From assembly GCA_001931535.1 (NCBI GenBank), contig CP016211.1, forward strand, positions 13,128,377-13,192,376: a DNA stretch of 64,000 bases. Direction: 5' to 3'. Position numbers and translations under genes: made by a program. Below the pieces are notes generated by a model, which was given only the letters and a program-made list of their open reading frames with translations, was not told the origin of the DNA and did not search any database. Source of the stretch: Minicystis rosea. Its GTDB lineage: Bacteria > Myxococcota_A > Polyangia > Polyangiales > Polyangiaceae. Shown here piece after piece: positions 49,429-58,023 of the stretch; positions within the stretch are counted from its first letter, which is position 1; each line of letters opens with the position of its first letter.

Positions 49429-50664
49429 ATGCGGCCTCTCGGCGCTCTTCCCGGGCTCGTCCCGCTGCTCCTCGCCGCGATCCCCGGGCTCGTCCCGTTG
49501 GTCTTCGCGGCTTCCTGTGCCACGCCCGAGCCCGGTGTGTGCAGCGACGTGCTCGCCGCCGCCGCTGCGGATGTGACCCAGGATGCCGGCAGCAAGGACG
49601 CCGGCACGAAGGACGCGGGATCGAAGGATGCCGGCGGCAAGGACGCGGCGACGAAGGACGCAGGCGCGAACGACGATGCGTCCACCGGCGATGACGCGGG
49701 CACCGATGACGGCGGCTCCGATGATGCGGGGAGCGACGATCCTGGGGCGCAGGATGGAGGATCGACGAAGGACGCCGGGACCACGAAGGACGGCGGTGCG
49801 AAGGACGCGGGAACGAGCGAGCCGAATGAAGGTGTCTGCGGCGCGTGCGGCACACCGAGCACCTGCGGTGTGGTGAGGAGCACCGCGATCACCACCGCCT
49901 CGGGGATCGCGGCCAGCGCCGTTCACGATCGCTTGTTCTACGTGCACAACGGCGGGCTCGAGCTGCCGCGGTTCTATGCAGTCGATGCGGGTGGGAATGA
50001 TCGCGGATCGTTCACGCTCCAAGTGCCGAGCTTGGGGAGCACGGGGCTCGCGGACATCGCGGTCGGGCCTTGCGGGACGAAGAGCTGCGTGTTCGTGGCC
50101 GACACCGCCGACGCGACGGAGAGCCGCAAGACGTACGCGATCTACCGCACGACCGAGCCGACGGCGCTGGGCGCGGGTGATCAGAGGATCACGCCCGACG
50201 TGCTCTCGTTCACGTATCCCGATGGCAGCCACGATGCGCAGGCGCTCTTGGTCCACCCGCGCACGGGGGTGATCACGCTGGTGACGCGCGATCGCAGCGG
50301 CGGCGATGTGGTGCGCATCTACGATCTGCCGGTGGTCCAGCCCGGGTCGACGATCACGGCGACCTTCCGCAAGCAGATCGTGCCGGGCGCGTTCTCGGCG
50401 TTGCGCGCGGGCGTCACCGGCGCGGACGTGCGCGCGGGGCACGGGATCTTGCTGCGCACGCCGGCGTCGGTGCTCTTCTATCCGATGGATGCCTCGCAGT
50501 CGGTGGCCGATGCGATCGCGGCCGAGGCTTCACCCTGCGAGCTGCCGGTCGCGAAGGAGAGCGACGGGAATGCCATTGCGTGGCTGCGATCGGGGCAGGG
50601 ATACGTGACGATCGATCGCACGGCGTCGCCGGTGCTCCATTACGTGATCTGCGAGGGGCCGTGA
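49429..50664 (+). CDS. Exported protein with KDAG-repeat region
   Basis: 411 residues. The N-terminus (LPGLVPLLLAAIPGLVPLVF, then ASCATP) looks like a signal with a possible lipobox. Residues ~45-135 are a low-complexity run of KDAG, KDAGT and DDAGS units. The rest is a beta-rich domain that could be a propeller (ASGIAASAVHDRLFYVHNGG; ADIAVGPCGTKSCVF; ALLVHPRTGVITLVTRD), with Cys pairs near CGACGTPSTCG. The repeats make the linker flexible. The stop overlaps the start of the TPR gene (GTGA), so the two are coupled. Function unknown. Confidence 0.72.
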   Translation: MRPLGALPGLVPLLLAAIPGLVPLVFAASCATPEPGVCSDVLAAAAADVTQDAGSKDAGTKDAGSKDAGGKDAATKDAGANDDASTGDDAGTDDGGSDDAGSDDPGAQDGGSTKDAGTTKDGGAKDAGTSEPNEGVCGACGTPSTCGVVRSTAITTASGIAASAVHDRLFYVHNGGLELPRFYAVDAGGNDRGSFTLQVPSLGSTGLADIAVGPCGTKSCVFVADTADATESRKTYAIYRTTEPTALGAGDQRITPDVLSFTYPDGSHDAQALLVHPRTGVITLVTRDRSGGDVVRIYDLPVVQPGSTITATFRKQIVPGAFSALRAGVTGADVRAGHGILLRTPASVLFYPMDASQSVADAIAAEASPCELPVAKESDGNAIAWLRSGQGYVTIDRTASPVLHYVICEGP

Positions 50665-51653
50665 TCGGAGGGATGGTGCGGCGCTTTCGCGACGGGCGCG
50701 CCTACAAGCGCCTGCTCGACGAGGTGACGACGCTGCTCGAAACGGGTGATCACGCCGGGGCCGAGGCGCGCTGCTCGGAGGCGCTGACGATCGCGGAGAG
50801 GCTGTACGGTCGCGAGCATCCGGAGCTGTGCACGCCGCTCTATGCGCTCGCCGCGGCGCAGCTCGCGGCGGGGAGGATCGAGCTCGCGCTCGCGGGTTGC
50901 CAGCGCGCGGTGGCGATCGCGGAGAAGGCGCCGAGCGCGACGGATCCGCCGCTCCCGCGCCTGCTCGAGCAGCTCGCCGCCATCTTCGAGCGGCGCGGCG
51001 AGCCCGAAGAGGCGGAGGGCGTGTTCCGTCGCATGCTCGCGGGCTACGCGAAGATGCGCGCGCCCGACGCCGCCGAGGTGGGCGCGATCGCGAACCGGCT
51101 CGCGCTGTCGCTCGCGCGGCGCGGGGAGCGCGCGGAGGCGGCGCCGCTGTTCGAGCAGGCGATTTCGCAGCGCGAGGAGGCGTTCGGCAAAGATCACGTG
51201 CAGGTCGCCGAGGTGCTGCACAACTTCGCGACGTATCGGCCGGAGACCTGCACGCTCGGCGAGGCGGAGGCGATGTTCCGGCGCGCGCTCGCCATCGTCG
51301 ACGCCGCGGGCGAAGCAGGAAAAGAGCTGCGGGCGCCGATTCTCCACAACCTCGCCGTCGCCGTGGAAGAGCAGGCGCGGCGCGACGAAGCGGCGGCGCT
51401 GTTCGCGGAGGCGCTCTCCGCGCGCGAGGCGGAGCTCGGGGCGACGCACCGCGATCTGCGGCCGACCATCGTGCGGCTCGCGCGGCTCCACGACGACGCG
51501 GGGCGCGCGGAGGATGCGCTCGCGCTCTACGATCGGGCGCTCGCGATCGCGGAGGGCGACCTCGGCACGGATCACCGGATCACCGAGGCGATCCGCGCAT
51601 GGCGGGAAGACGCGGCGCACCGGGCGGCAGAGGCGAAGCGCGCCCGTTCATGA
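50661..51653 (+). CDS. TPR-repeat protein
   Basis: About 330 residues, almost wholly helical TPR units with A/L/Y at the usual positions (ARCSEALTIAERLYGREHPE; LYALAAAQLAAGRIELALAG; ALAIAEGDLGTDHRI). It resembles kinesin-light-chain-type TPR proteins of myxobacteria. No signal peptide or catalytic motif, so it is probably a scaffold. The start is GTG overlapping the upstream stop, or ATG 50673. Coupling to the KDAG protein suggests a shared process, unidentified. Confidence 0.78.
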   Translation: MIGGMVRRFRDGRAYKRLLDEVTTLLETGDHAGAEARCSEALTIAERLYGREHPELCTPLYALAAAQLAAGRIELALAGCQRAVAIAEKAPSATDPPLPRLLEQLAAIFERRGEPEEAEGVFRRMLAGYAKMRAPDAAEVGAIANRLALSLARRGERAEAAPLFEQAISQREEAFGKDHVQVAEVLHNFATYRPETCTLGEAEAMFRRALAIVDAAGEAGKELRAPILHNLAVAVEEQARRDEAAALFAEALSAREAELGATHRDLRPTIVRLARLHDDAGRAEDALALYDRALAIAEGDLGTDHRITEAIRAWREDAAHRAAEAKRARS

Positions 51654-51741
51654 GCGGCGTGTGTCCCCACCCGATGGCCGCTCGATAGGGACAGACCTAC
51701 GATCCTCGTGACCGGCGGAGGCCGATCGGGGGAGATTTGTC

Positions 51742-53496
51742 ATGAAGCTCAAACCCATCAACCAACAGGTTGTGGTCGTCATGGGCGCGTCCAGCGGCAT
51801 TGGGCGCGCCACGGCTCTCCGCTTCGCGGAGAAAGGTGCAAGCGTGGTGGTGGCCGCGCGCAACAAGACGGGGCTCGACGCGCTCGTCACCGAGATTCGT
51901 CGGAAGCGCGGGACGGCCGTGGCCGTGGTCGCCGACACGGCGCATCCGGATGAAGTGAAGCGCGTGGCCGATCGCGCCATCGCGGAGTTCGGCAGGATCG
52001 ATACGTGGGCCCACGTCGCCGGGGTCGCCCTGTGGTCACCCTTCGAGCTGACGAAGCCGGAAGAGATGGATCGCGTGATCGCGGTGAACCTGCTCGGCCA
52101 GATGTACGGCGCGCTCGTGGCGCTGCCGCACCTGCGCGCGCAGGGGCGCGGCGCGCTCATTCACGTCTCGTCCGTGGAGGCCGACGTCGCCTTCCCGTGG
52201 AACAGCTCGTACGCGGCGTCGAAGCACGGCATGGTCGGCTTCCTCGACGCGCTTCGTCTCGAGCTCGAGCGCGAAGGGGCGCGCATCGCCGTCGTGAACA
52301 TCAAGCCGGCGACCATCGACACGCCGATCTTCCGCAACGCGCTCACGCGCCTCGGCGTGCAGCCGCGCGGCGCGGGGCCCGTGTATGCGCCGGAGATCGT
52401 GGCGAACGCGATCGTCGCGGCGGCGGAGCACCCGGTCCACGATCTCATGGTCGGCGGAAGCGCCGCGCTGCTCAGCGGCCTCAAGCGTCGCGCGCCGCGC
52501 GTGCTCCACAGCCTGCTGCTGACGCCGCTGGGCTTCGAGGCGCAGCTCACGAAGACGCTGAAATCGGCCGACGCGCCGAACAATCTCTTCGCGCCCACGC
52601 CGGATCAGAACCTCGGCATCCACGGCGATCTCCACGCCGAGGAAAAGAAGACGAGCCCGTTCACTCGGCTCCAGACCTCCGCGCCGATGCGGCTCGCGCG
52701 CGGCATCACGCGCCCGGTGACCACCCTCGTGGCGCGCGCCATCGAGATGCTGTGGGCGACCCGCTACGGCCAGCAGCTCCAGGGGCTCAAGCTCCGCTCG
52801 GGCGCTGGTGCAGGGCTCCCCGAGATCGTGCAAAAGCAGCTCGCGAGCGCGGGTATCTTGATGGTCCCGAGAATCGAAGGCCCCGGCCTTCGTCGCCCCA
52901 TCATCGCGCCGACGACGGGCCAAGGCACGAAGACCGAGAAGGCCCAAAGTGTGAAGGTCGAAAAGGGCCAACACGCGAAGCTCGAAAAGGGCCACGCAAA
53001 GGCCGAGAAAGGCCAGCACGCGAAGCTCGAAAAGGCGCAGAGCGTGAAGCTCGAAAAGGGGCAACACGCGAAGCTCGAAAAGGCGCAGAGCGTGAAGCTC
53101 GAAAAGGGCCAGCACGCCAAGCTCGAGAAAGGGCAGCACGCGAAGCTCGAAAAAGGGCAGAGCGTGAAGGCCGAGAAGAGCCAGGGTGTCGAGATCGAGC
53201 AGGGCCAGGGCGTGAAGGCCGAGAAGGGCCAGGGCGTGAAGGCCGAGAAGGGCACGAAATCGCGAAAGGTGCGGCGAGCGAAGCGCGTCGCGTCGCAGCG
53301 CGCTCGGGGCCTGCGGCAGCGGGCGAAGCGCGTGAAGGCGCAGGGCACGCAGTGGGCGAAGGTGCAGCGGGCGAAGCGCGTGAAGGCTCGCAAGGCGCAG
53401 GGCGCACAGGCGCGGCGCGCGGTCCGCGCGAAGATCCGCGGGGTCCGGAAGGCGCAGAGCGCGCGGCGTACGAAGGGGCAGGGGAGCGCGCGGTGA
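51742..53496 (+). CDS. SDR oxidoreductase with tandem-repeat, histone-H1-like basic tail
   Basis: 584 residues. Residues 1-~260 are a classical SDR (VVVMGASSGIGRATALRF; AHVAGVALWSP in place of the usual NNAG; catalytic VSSVEADVAF with YAASK). A ~140-residue bridge follows, then residues ~397-504 form about 13 copies of an 8-residue unit (KLEKGQHA/KAQSV), encoded by a 24-base DNA repeat. The last ~80 residues are very Lys/Arg/Ala-rich (RRAKRVASQRARGLRQRAKR), like histone H1-type or AlgP-type DNA-binding tails. This pairing of oxidoreductase and basic tail is unusual. It might bring the enzyme to DNA, RNA or a membrane surface. The SD (GGGGGAG) is good. Enzyme role unknown. Confidence 0.86.
   Translation: MKLKPINQQVVVVMGASSGIGRATALRFAEKGASVVVAARNKTGLDALVTEIRRKRGTAVAVVADTAHPDEVKRVADRAIAEFGRIDTWAHVAGVALWSPFELTKPEEMDRVIAVNLLGQMYGALVALPHLRAQGRGALIHVSSVEADVAFPWNSSYAASKHGMVGFLDALRLELEREGARIAVVNIKPATIDTPIFRNALTRLGVQPRGAGPVYAPEIVANAIVAAAEHPVHDLMVGGSAALLSGLKRRAPRVLHSLLLTPLGFEAQLTKTLKSADAPNNLFAPTPDQNLGIHGDLHAEEKKTSPFTRLQTSAPMRLARGITRPVTTLVARAIEMLWATRYGQQLQGLKLRSGAGAGLPEIVQKQLASAGILMVPRIEGPGLRRPIIAPTTGQGTKTEKAQSVKVEKGQHAKLEKGHAKAEKGQHAKLEKAQSVKLEKGQHAKLEKAQSVKLEKGQHAKLEKGQHAKLEKGQSVKAEKSQGVEIEQGQGVKAEKGQGVKAEKGTKSRKVRRAKRVASQRARGLRQRAKRVKAQGTQWAKVQRAKRVKARKAQGAQARRAVRAKIRGVRKAQSARRTKGQGSAR
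52930..53253 (+). repeat. 24-bp tandem repeat coding KLEKGQHA units
   Basis: About 13.5 tandem units of 24 bases, one of them shortened to 21, each coding eight residues (variants KLEKGQHA, KLEKAQSV, KAEKGQGV). Low-complexity and internal to the SDR gene. The repeat number is probably variable between strains. Confidence 0.92.
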
Positions 53497-53542
53497 CGCG
53501 CAGGTAGATGACCTCGCGCCCGCGCGGGCCGAGGTCGCTTGG

Positions 53543-53579
53543 GCCCGGGCCGGATCTCGTGCGAGATCCGAGCCCGGGC
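53543..53579. terminator. Strong hairpin between convergent genes
   Basis: GCCCGGGCCGGATCTCG pairs with CGAGATCCGAGCCCGGGC (one bulge), a 17-bp stem with a two-base loop. It lies between the SDR stop and the stop of the next gene on the minus strand. No T-run. Confidence 0.65.
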
Positions 53580-53588
53580 GCCTCGTCT

Positions 53589-54509
53589 CTACTTCTTCGC
53601 CGGAGCGCTCGATTTGCCGCCGCCGCTGGGCGCGGCCTTCTTCGACGCCTTCACTGCCTCGACGACGTCCGTGTACGTCTTGCCGCTCGACAGGCGCCCG
53701 TCGTTGGCCGCCTCCTCGAGCTTGCGGTGGGCCGCGCAGAAGCCGGCGATCGCCTCGCCCGCCTCGCGGTGCTCGCTCTCGAGCAGCGCGGCCTGACCGA
53801 AGACGTTGGCGTACACGTACCGATCGACCGGCGACTCGCCCACGCAGATGCTCCGGCTGTCGAGCGTGCCGCAGCGGCGATCGGCGCGGGAGGCGTGCTT
53901 CTTCTCCACGTCCTTCTGGATGTCCGCGAGGCTCTTGCCCTGCGCCTCGAAGTAAGCGGTGAGGCCGTCGCACAGCGTCTTCACGTGGGGGCCGGCGTCC
54001 TTCACGGCCTTGCCGAGATCGCCGCCGGAGGAGCGCGTCTCCATCTGCACCACGAGCTTCGCCGCCGCGTCGCGCGCGGCCTGCTCGGGCCCGCTCTCGA
54101 CCTCGATCCAGTTGCTGCCGCGGATGCCGGTGCCCGCGGCTTCCATGAGGCCGGCGTTGTCGGTGTTGCCGCCGGAGGCGAGCTCCTCGAGCGTGGCGCC
54201 GTGCGCCGCCAGCACGATCATCGAGCGACGCCAGAGCTGATCGCTGCGCAACGCCTTGCTGCAGCTGTCGCTGAGCTGCTTCTCGGAGCCCGAGGCCGGC
54301 GCGGAGAGAGCCTCTTGCAGCGCGCAGACCTCGGCGCCTTGAGGTGCCGCGTGCGCGTGCCCGGACAGACCACTGCCGGCCTTGCCGACCGCGACGCCCG
54401 AGCCGACGGCGCCGCCGCAGGCCGGCGCGGCCATGAGAAGGAGGAGGCCGCCGATTGCTCCTCGCCAGCAGGACGTGCGCGGGATGAATGTGCTCGCGTT
54501 CTCGTTCAT
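53589..54509 (-). CDS. Putative lipoprotein of unknown function
   Basis: 306 residues. The N-terminal region (GAIGGLLLLMAAPACGG) has a lipobox Cys followed by Gly/Ser. The mature domain is helical with scattered Cys (EVCALQEAL; DSCSKALRS; KTLCDGLTAYF; RRCGTLDSRSICVGES) in a pattern suggesting disulfides. The C-terminal end (VKASKKAAPSGGGKSSAPAKK) is Lys/Ala-rich. I do not recognise the family. It is followed on the minus strand side by the AgmX-like gene, about 130 bases apart, and may be co-transcribed. Confidence 0.65.
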   Translation of the reverse strand: MNENASTFIPRTSCWRGAIGGLLLLMAAPACGGAVGSGVAVGKAGSGLSGHAHAAPQGAEVCALQEALSAPASGSEKQLSDSCSKALRSDQLWRRSMIVLAAHGATLEELASGGNTDNAGLMEAAGTGIRGSNWIEVESGPEQAARDAAAKLVVQMETRSSGGDLGKAVKDAGPHVKTLCDGLTAYFEAQGKSLADIQKDVEKKHASRADRRCGTLDSRSICVGESPVDRYVYANVFGQAALLESEHREAGEAIAGFCAAHRKLEEAANDGRLSSGKTYTDVVEAVKASKKAAPSGGGKSSAPAKK

Positions 54510-54643
54510 GCCCGCGACGCTACCACGCTCCGACGCGCGTCGACCATGCCGGCCGTGTCAGGAAGTGCGCTTGGTACACCGAGTTTCCGCGTGGTCGCGA
54601 CGGTGACCATTGCGCTGCGTGAGGGCGAGGATGATGACCCCGA

Positions 54644-55882
54644 CTAGCCTTCCGGCGGCGAGAGCTGGATGGGATAAACCACCGTGACCGTGCCGCCGTC
54701 GGGCTCGGGAAACGAGAGGCCCGAGGCCGCGCTCTCCACGCATGCGACGAGGTTCGCATCGCCGAGGTCGGACGTGATCGACGTGGATGTGACCTGGCCA
54801 TCGCGCCCAATGACGAAGCGCATCGAGATGCGGCCGGCGAGGTTCGGGTAGGTGGAGAGGGCAATCTCGTAGCAGCGTCGGAAGCGAGCATGCCTCTCCT
54901 GGACGGTGCGCTGCACGGCGGTGAGCGGCAGCGCACCATTCACGGTGACGTTGCCTCTCTGGATCTGCGCGGTCACGAACGGCGTACGCGGATCGAGCTC
55001 CCATGGCCGCTCGCGCGCGGCCTCCTCCATGCGCTCGACCTCGTCGAGATCCGCGCGCACCAGGGCTGTGAGCCTCGGATAGCGCCGAACGAAGCCCGAT
55101 CGGAGCACGCCCTCGAGCTCGTCCTTCACCACATGCAGTGGTGATTGCACGACCGCGTGCGCGATCCGCGCCTCGACGCAGCGCTTCGCCGCGACCGGCA
55201 GATCGGGCGGCGGCTTGCGCGGCTCGCGGGCGAGCATGCGCTCGAGCTGCGCGCACGTGGCGAGGAACGAATCGCCCTGATCCGCTTGGAGACGCCCGAT
55301 GGCATCGACCACCTCCTCGAACGCGACGGCGTCGCCATCGATGATCGACGGCCCTCGCGACGGCACAGGCGCGCTCAGCGCAGCCAACGCGAAGCCTCCC
55401 GAGACCAGCCCGAGCACCGCCGCGCCGAACGGCAGGCCGAGATCGGAGCGAGGCACCGGCGTGGGCTCGCGCTCATCGGACAGGTCCGCAAACGAAGGTC
55501 GGCGACGCCGCGCGACGAACAGCGTGGTCACGCCGCCGAGCAGTGGAACGGCCGCGAGCGCGAGCCCGAGCCCAGCCGCGCTCCGCGCTTGGCGATAGCC
55601 CACGCGCCGGAGCGTGTCGGCCCGCGCAGGGCTCGCATCTCCATGTGCGATCGTCGCCTCCGTCGCGGCGCGGCCCTGCGCCACGCCGACGGCACCGAGG
55701 CCCGCGCACAGGACGCCGAGGGCCACGATCGAGAGAGCGAGCCGGAATGCGGCCGCAGGGCGAACGACGGCGAGGACGAGCGCGACGAGCGCGCCCGGTG
55801 CGCCGAGCAGACCGGCGGGAACGATGACCCACGCGACGGGCCCGGCTTCGCGAAAGGTCTCCCACATGCTGGCCAAGGACAT
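54644..55882 (-). CDS. Membrane protein with AgmX/PglI-type C-terminal domain
   Basis: 412 residues. The first ~180 contain four membrane helices (AWVIVPAGLLGAPGALVALVLAVV; RLALSIVALGVLCAGLGAVGV; GLGLALAAVPLLGGVTTLFVA; AAVLGLVSGGFALAAL), the rest is periplasmic. The last ~100 residues show the pattern of the AgmX/PglI (TonB-like) domain: RHARFRRCYEIALSTYPNLAG, then ISMRFVIGRDGQVTSTSIT and LVACVESAASGLSFPEP, with the conserved RxCYE and FPxP blocks. In Myxococcus, AgmX is part of the gliding/transport machinery; relatives occur in several envelope complexes. The exact role is unknown. GGAGG supports the start. It follows the HEAT-repeat lipoprotein gene by 86 bases. Confidence 0.8.
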   Translation of the reverse strand: MSLASMWETFREAGPVAWVIVPAGLLGAPGALVALVLAVVRPAAAFRLALSIVALGVLCAGLGAVGVAQGRAATEATIAHGDASPARADTLRRVGYRQARSAAGLGLALAAVPLLGGVTTLFVARRRRPSFADLSDEREPTPVPRSDLGLPFGAAVLGLVSGGFALAALSAPVPSRGPSIIDGDAVAFEEVVDAIGRLQADQGDSFLATCAQLERMLAREPRKPPPDLPVAAKRCVEARIAHAVVQSPLHVVKDELEGVLRSGFVRRYPRLTALVRADLDEVERMEEAARERPWELDPRTPFVTAQIQRGNVTVNGALPLTAVQRTVQERHARFRRCYEIALSTYPNLAGRISMRFVIGRDGQVTSTSITSDLGDANLVACVESAASGLSFPEPDGGTVTVVYPIQLSPPEG

Positions 55883-55968
55883 GCGAAAGCGCTCCTCCGG
55901 GGCGTCTCCCCAGGAGCGAGTGGGACAGCGACGATCGCGCCGGGTTCCGTGGATTCTGCGAACGCTCG

Positions 55969-57888
55969 CTACTTGGAGGAGCGCGCCGCGCGCTGCTTCG
56001 CGCGCAGCGCGTCGGCGCGCTGGATCGCTTCCAATGCGTCGCGGGCGGCCCGCGCGATGGGCCGGTTCGGCTCACATACCTGCGGCGCGTTCCCGCGCGT
56101 CGTGCACACCTGCCCGCCGACATCGTGGGGATCACGGGCGAGCTTCGTCAGCGTCGGCCGCGCGCTCGGCGCGCCCAGCCGGCCCAGCGTGGTCGCCACG
56201 GCCTCGCGCACCTCCGGGTTGGGATCGCTCGCCAGCGCGGAGAGCCGGCGCACCGTGCTCTCGATGCTCGACGCGTTCACCCTCGTTTCGCAGATCCCCA
56301 TCACGTTTTGCACGTGCCGCTCGAGTCGGCTCGATGCGTGGCCCCAGCCGATGCCGAAGCTCGTCTCCAGGCACGGATCGTAGCCGCGATCCTCGACGAG
56401 CCAGCCGAGCGCCTCCAGCGCTTCCCCGCGCATCGTGCCTGCGCCGTGCTCGGCGATCACGAGCAGCCGAGCGAGCCCCGCGCGCTGCGCCGTGTCCGCA
56501 TAGCCGGGGATGGCGCGCACACGCATCGCCCACGCCTCCGGCCCGCGCTGCGCGAGCCGCGCCAGCGCCTCGCCCGCGCGTGTGGGCAGGGCCTTGAGCG
56601 CGCGCTCGAGCTCCGGCACGTCGTCCCTGCCCAACGTGTAGAGCGCGCCCGCATACGCGCGCCCCACGTCGATCCCGGCGCGCGCGAGGCGCTCCGGACC
56701 GTAGACGTGATGCCGATCGAGCGACACCGCGAAGAGCCTCTCCGCCGCCACGGCGCGGCACCCGCGCCGCAGCTCGCCGGCGCGGATGATTCCTTTGATC
56801 TGCTCGTCGCGCCGTGACGCCGTCGACGTCCCGCACATGCCACCGCCCGGGTGAGGCCGTCGATAGAGCGCCTCGGCGAGCGCGTATCGACCGAGGACCT
56901 CCGCCGAGCGCGCCGCGTCCCGCATCACGAACGACACGCCCGCGCCGCCCCAACGCATGTCGCCTTCCTCGGCCATCCGCAGCGGATCGGGATAGCCGAG
57001 CGTCCGCAGATAAGCCTCGGCCGCGCGCAGGTGATGATCGATCTCGCCGTCGAGCAGCGCCCCGCGCATCTCGTCGTGGAGCTGCTCGCGGGCCGCGATG
57101 TCGGGATGATCCTTGGGCAGCGGCGCGCGCGATCGATCCTCCTCCACGCTCCCCACCGCGGGGCCCGCATCGGCGACGATCGCTTGGAAATAAGCGATCT
57201 CGTCGAGCTCGGCCGCCGTCGGGAAGCGCGCCGCGAGCCCCCTCGCCGGGGCCGCGGGCGGCGCAACGACGGCGAAATCCGCGAGCGATTGCCGCGCCGC
57301 CGCGATCTCGGCGGCGCTCGGCGGCGCGCACGATCCGAAGCTCGCGACCATGCGCCGTTCGAGGATGCGCGAGAGCCCTTGATCCGCCTGCCACATCCCG
57401 CGCGTGTCGAGACGCACGAGGAGCCGCTGCGACGCGCTCCCGAGCGGCGCGGGATCGGCGATCTCCGCGAGCACCTCCAGGAGCGCAGCGATCGCCTTGC
57501 CCGCATCGGTGGCCGTGTCCTCGGCCGCTTTGCAGGCCGCTGCCTCGCGATTGCGCTCCGCGAGGCACGGCTTCGTCAGCGCCTCCACGAGGCGACGCGT
57601 GCTCGTCTCGTCGACCCGTTCCTTCGCGATCCACGCGGCGCGCTTCTCTTCGTCGGCGTAGCGCGCCTCGGCATTCCACGATTCGGCGATCGCGCGCCCG
57701 CGCGCCATCGCCTCTTCCATCGATGGCAGCGGCTCCTCCACCGGCGCGCTCGCCGGCGGCGGTGCCGGCTTCACCACCTCGACGATCGCCGCCTGCGGCG
57801 CGGCGGGAGGCGGCGGCGGCGCGCAGCCCGCCGCAGGGATCATCGCGATCGCGGCGGCCAACGAAGCGTGTCGGGGGATGGTCCGCAC
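55969..57888 (-). CDS. Lipoprotein with C-terminal HEAT-like repeats
   Basis: About 639 residues. The GTG start precedes a signal peptide with lipobox (HASLAAAIAMIPAAGCAPP), then a Pro/Ala linker, a long helical middle and HEAT-like repeats at the C-terminus (SSIESTVRRLSALASDPNPE followed by VREAVATTLGRLG; then TLTKLARD...IARAARDALEAIQ). HEAT repeats act as protein scaffolds. A conserved WGGAGVSFVMRDAARSAE segment lies near the middle. Function unknown. It is divergent from the kinase-FGE gene, 135 bases away, so regulation may be shared. Precise start uncertain by one codon. Confidence 0.72.
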   Translation of the reverse strand: MRTIPRHASLAAAIAMIPAAGCAPPPPPAAPQAAIVEVVKPAPPPASAPVEEPLPSMEEAMARGRAIAESWNAEARYADEEKRAAWIAKERVDETSTRRLVEALTKPCLAERNREAAACKAAEDTATDAGKAIAALLEVLAEIADPAPLGSASQRLLVRLDTRGMWQADQGLSRILERRMVASFGSCAPPSAAEIAAARQSLADFAVVAPPAAPARGLAARFPTAAELDEIAYFQAIVADAGPAVGSVEEDRSRAPLPKDHPDIAAREQLHDEMRGALLDGEIDHHLRAAEAYLRTLGYPDPLRMAEEGDMRWGGAGVSFVMRDAARSAEVLGRYALAEALYRRPHPGGGMCGTSTASRRDEQIKGIIRAGELRRGCRAVAAERLFAVSLDRHHVYGPERLARAGIDVGRAYAGALYTLGRDDVPELERALKALPTRAGEALARLAQRGPEAWAMRVRAIPGYADTAQRAGLARLLVIAEHGAGTMRGEALEALGWLVEDRGYDPCLETSFGIGWGHASSRLERHVQNVMGICETRVNASSIESTVRRLSALASDPNPEVREAVATTLGRLGAPSARPTLTKLARDPHDVGGQVCTTRGNAPQVCEPNRPIARAARDALEAIQRADALRAKQRAARSSK

Positions 57889-58023
57889 CACCGCGAGGAT
57901 ACGCAGAGCCTTCCGGGAATCACAGTCCGCGGCGCCCTGATTTCCGGCCGGGTCCGTGCGCGTGTGGTCTCCATCGCGCAGCGGCGATCCGCGATGTCCG
58001 CGCGCTGATGATACAATCCCCGG

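Noticed and set aside
52930..53253. Tandem 24-bp repeats as a possible CRISPR array
   Set aside because: No unique spacers; repeats are contiguous and in frame within a coding sequence.
52036..53973. 645-codon minus-strand open frame opposite the SDR repeat region
   Set aside because: Leu/Arg/Ala repeat caused by reading the 24-bp repeats in antisense; the plus-strand SDR motifs and SD are decisive.
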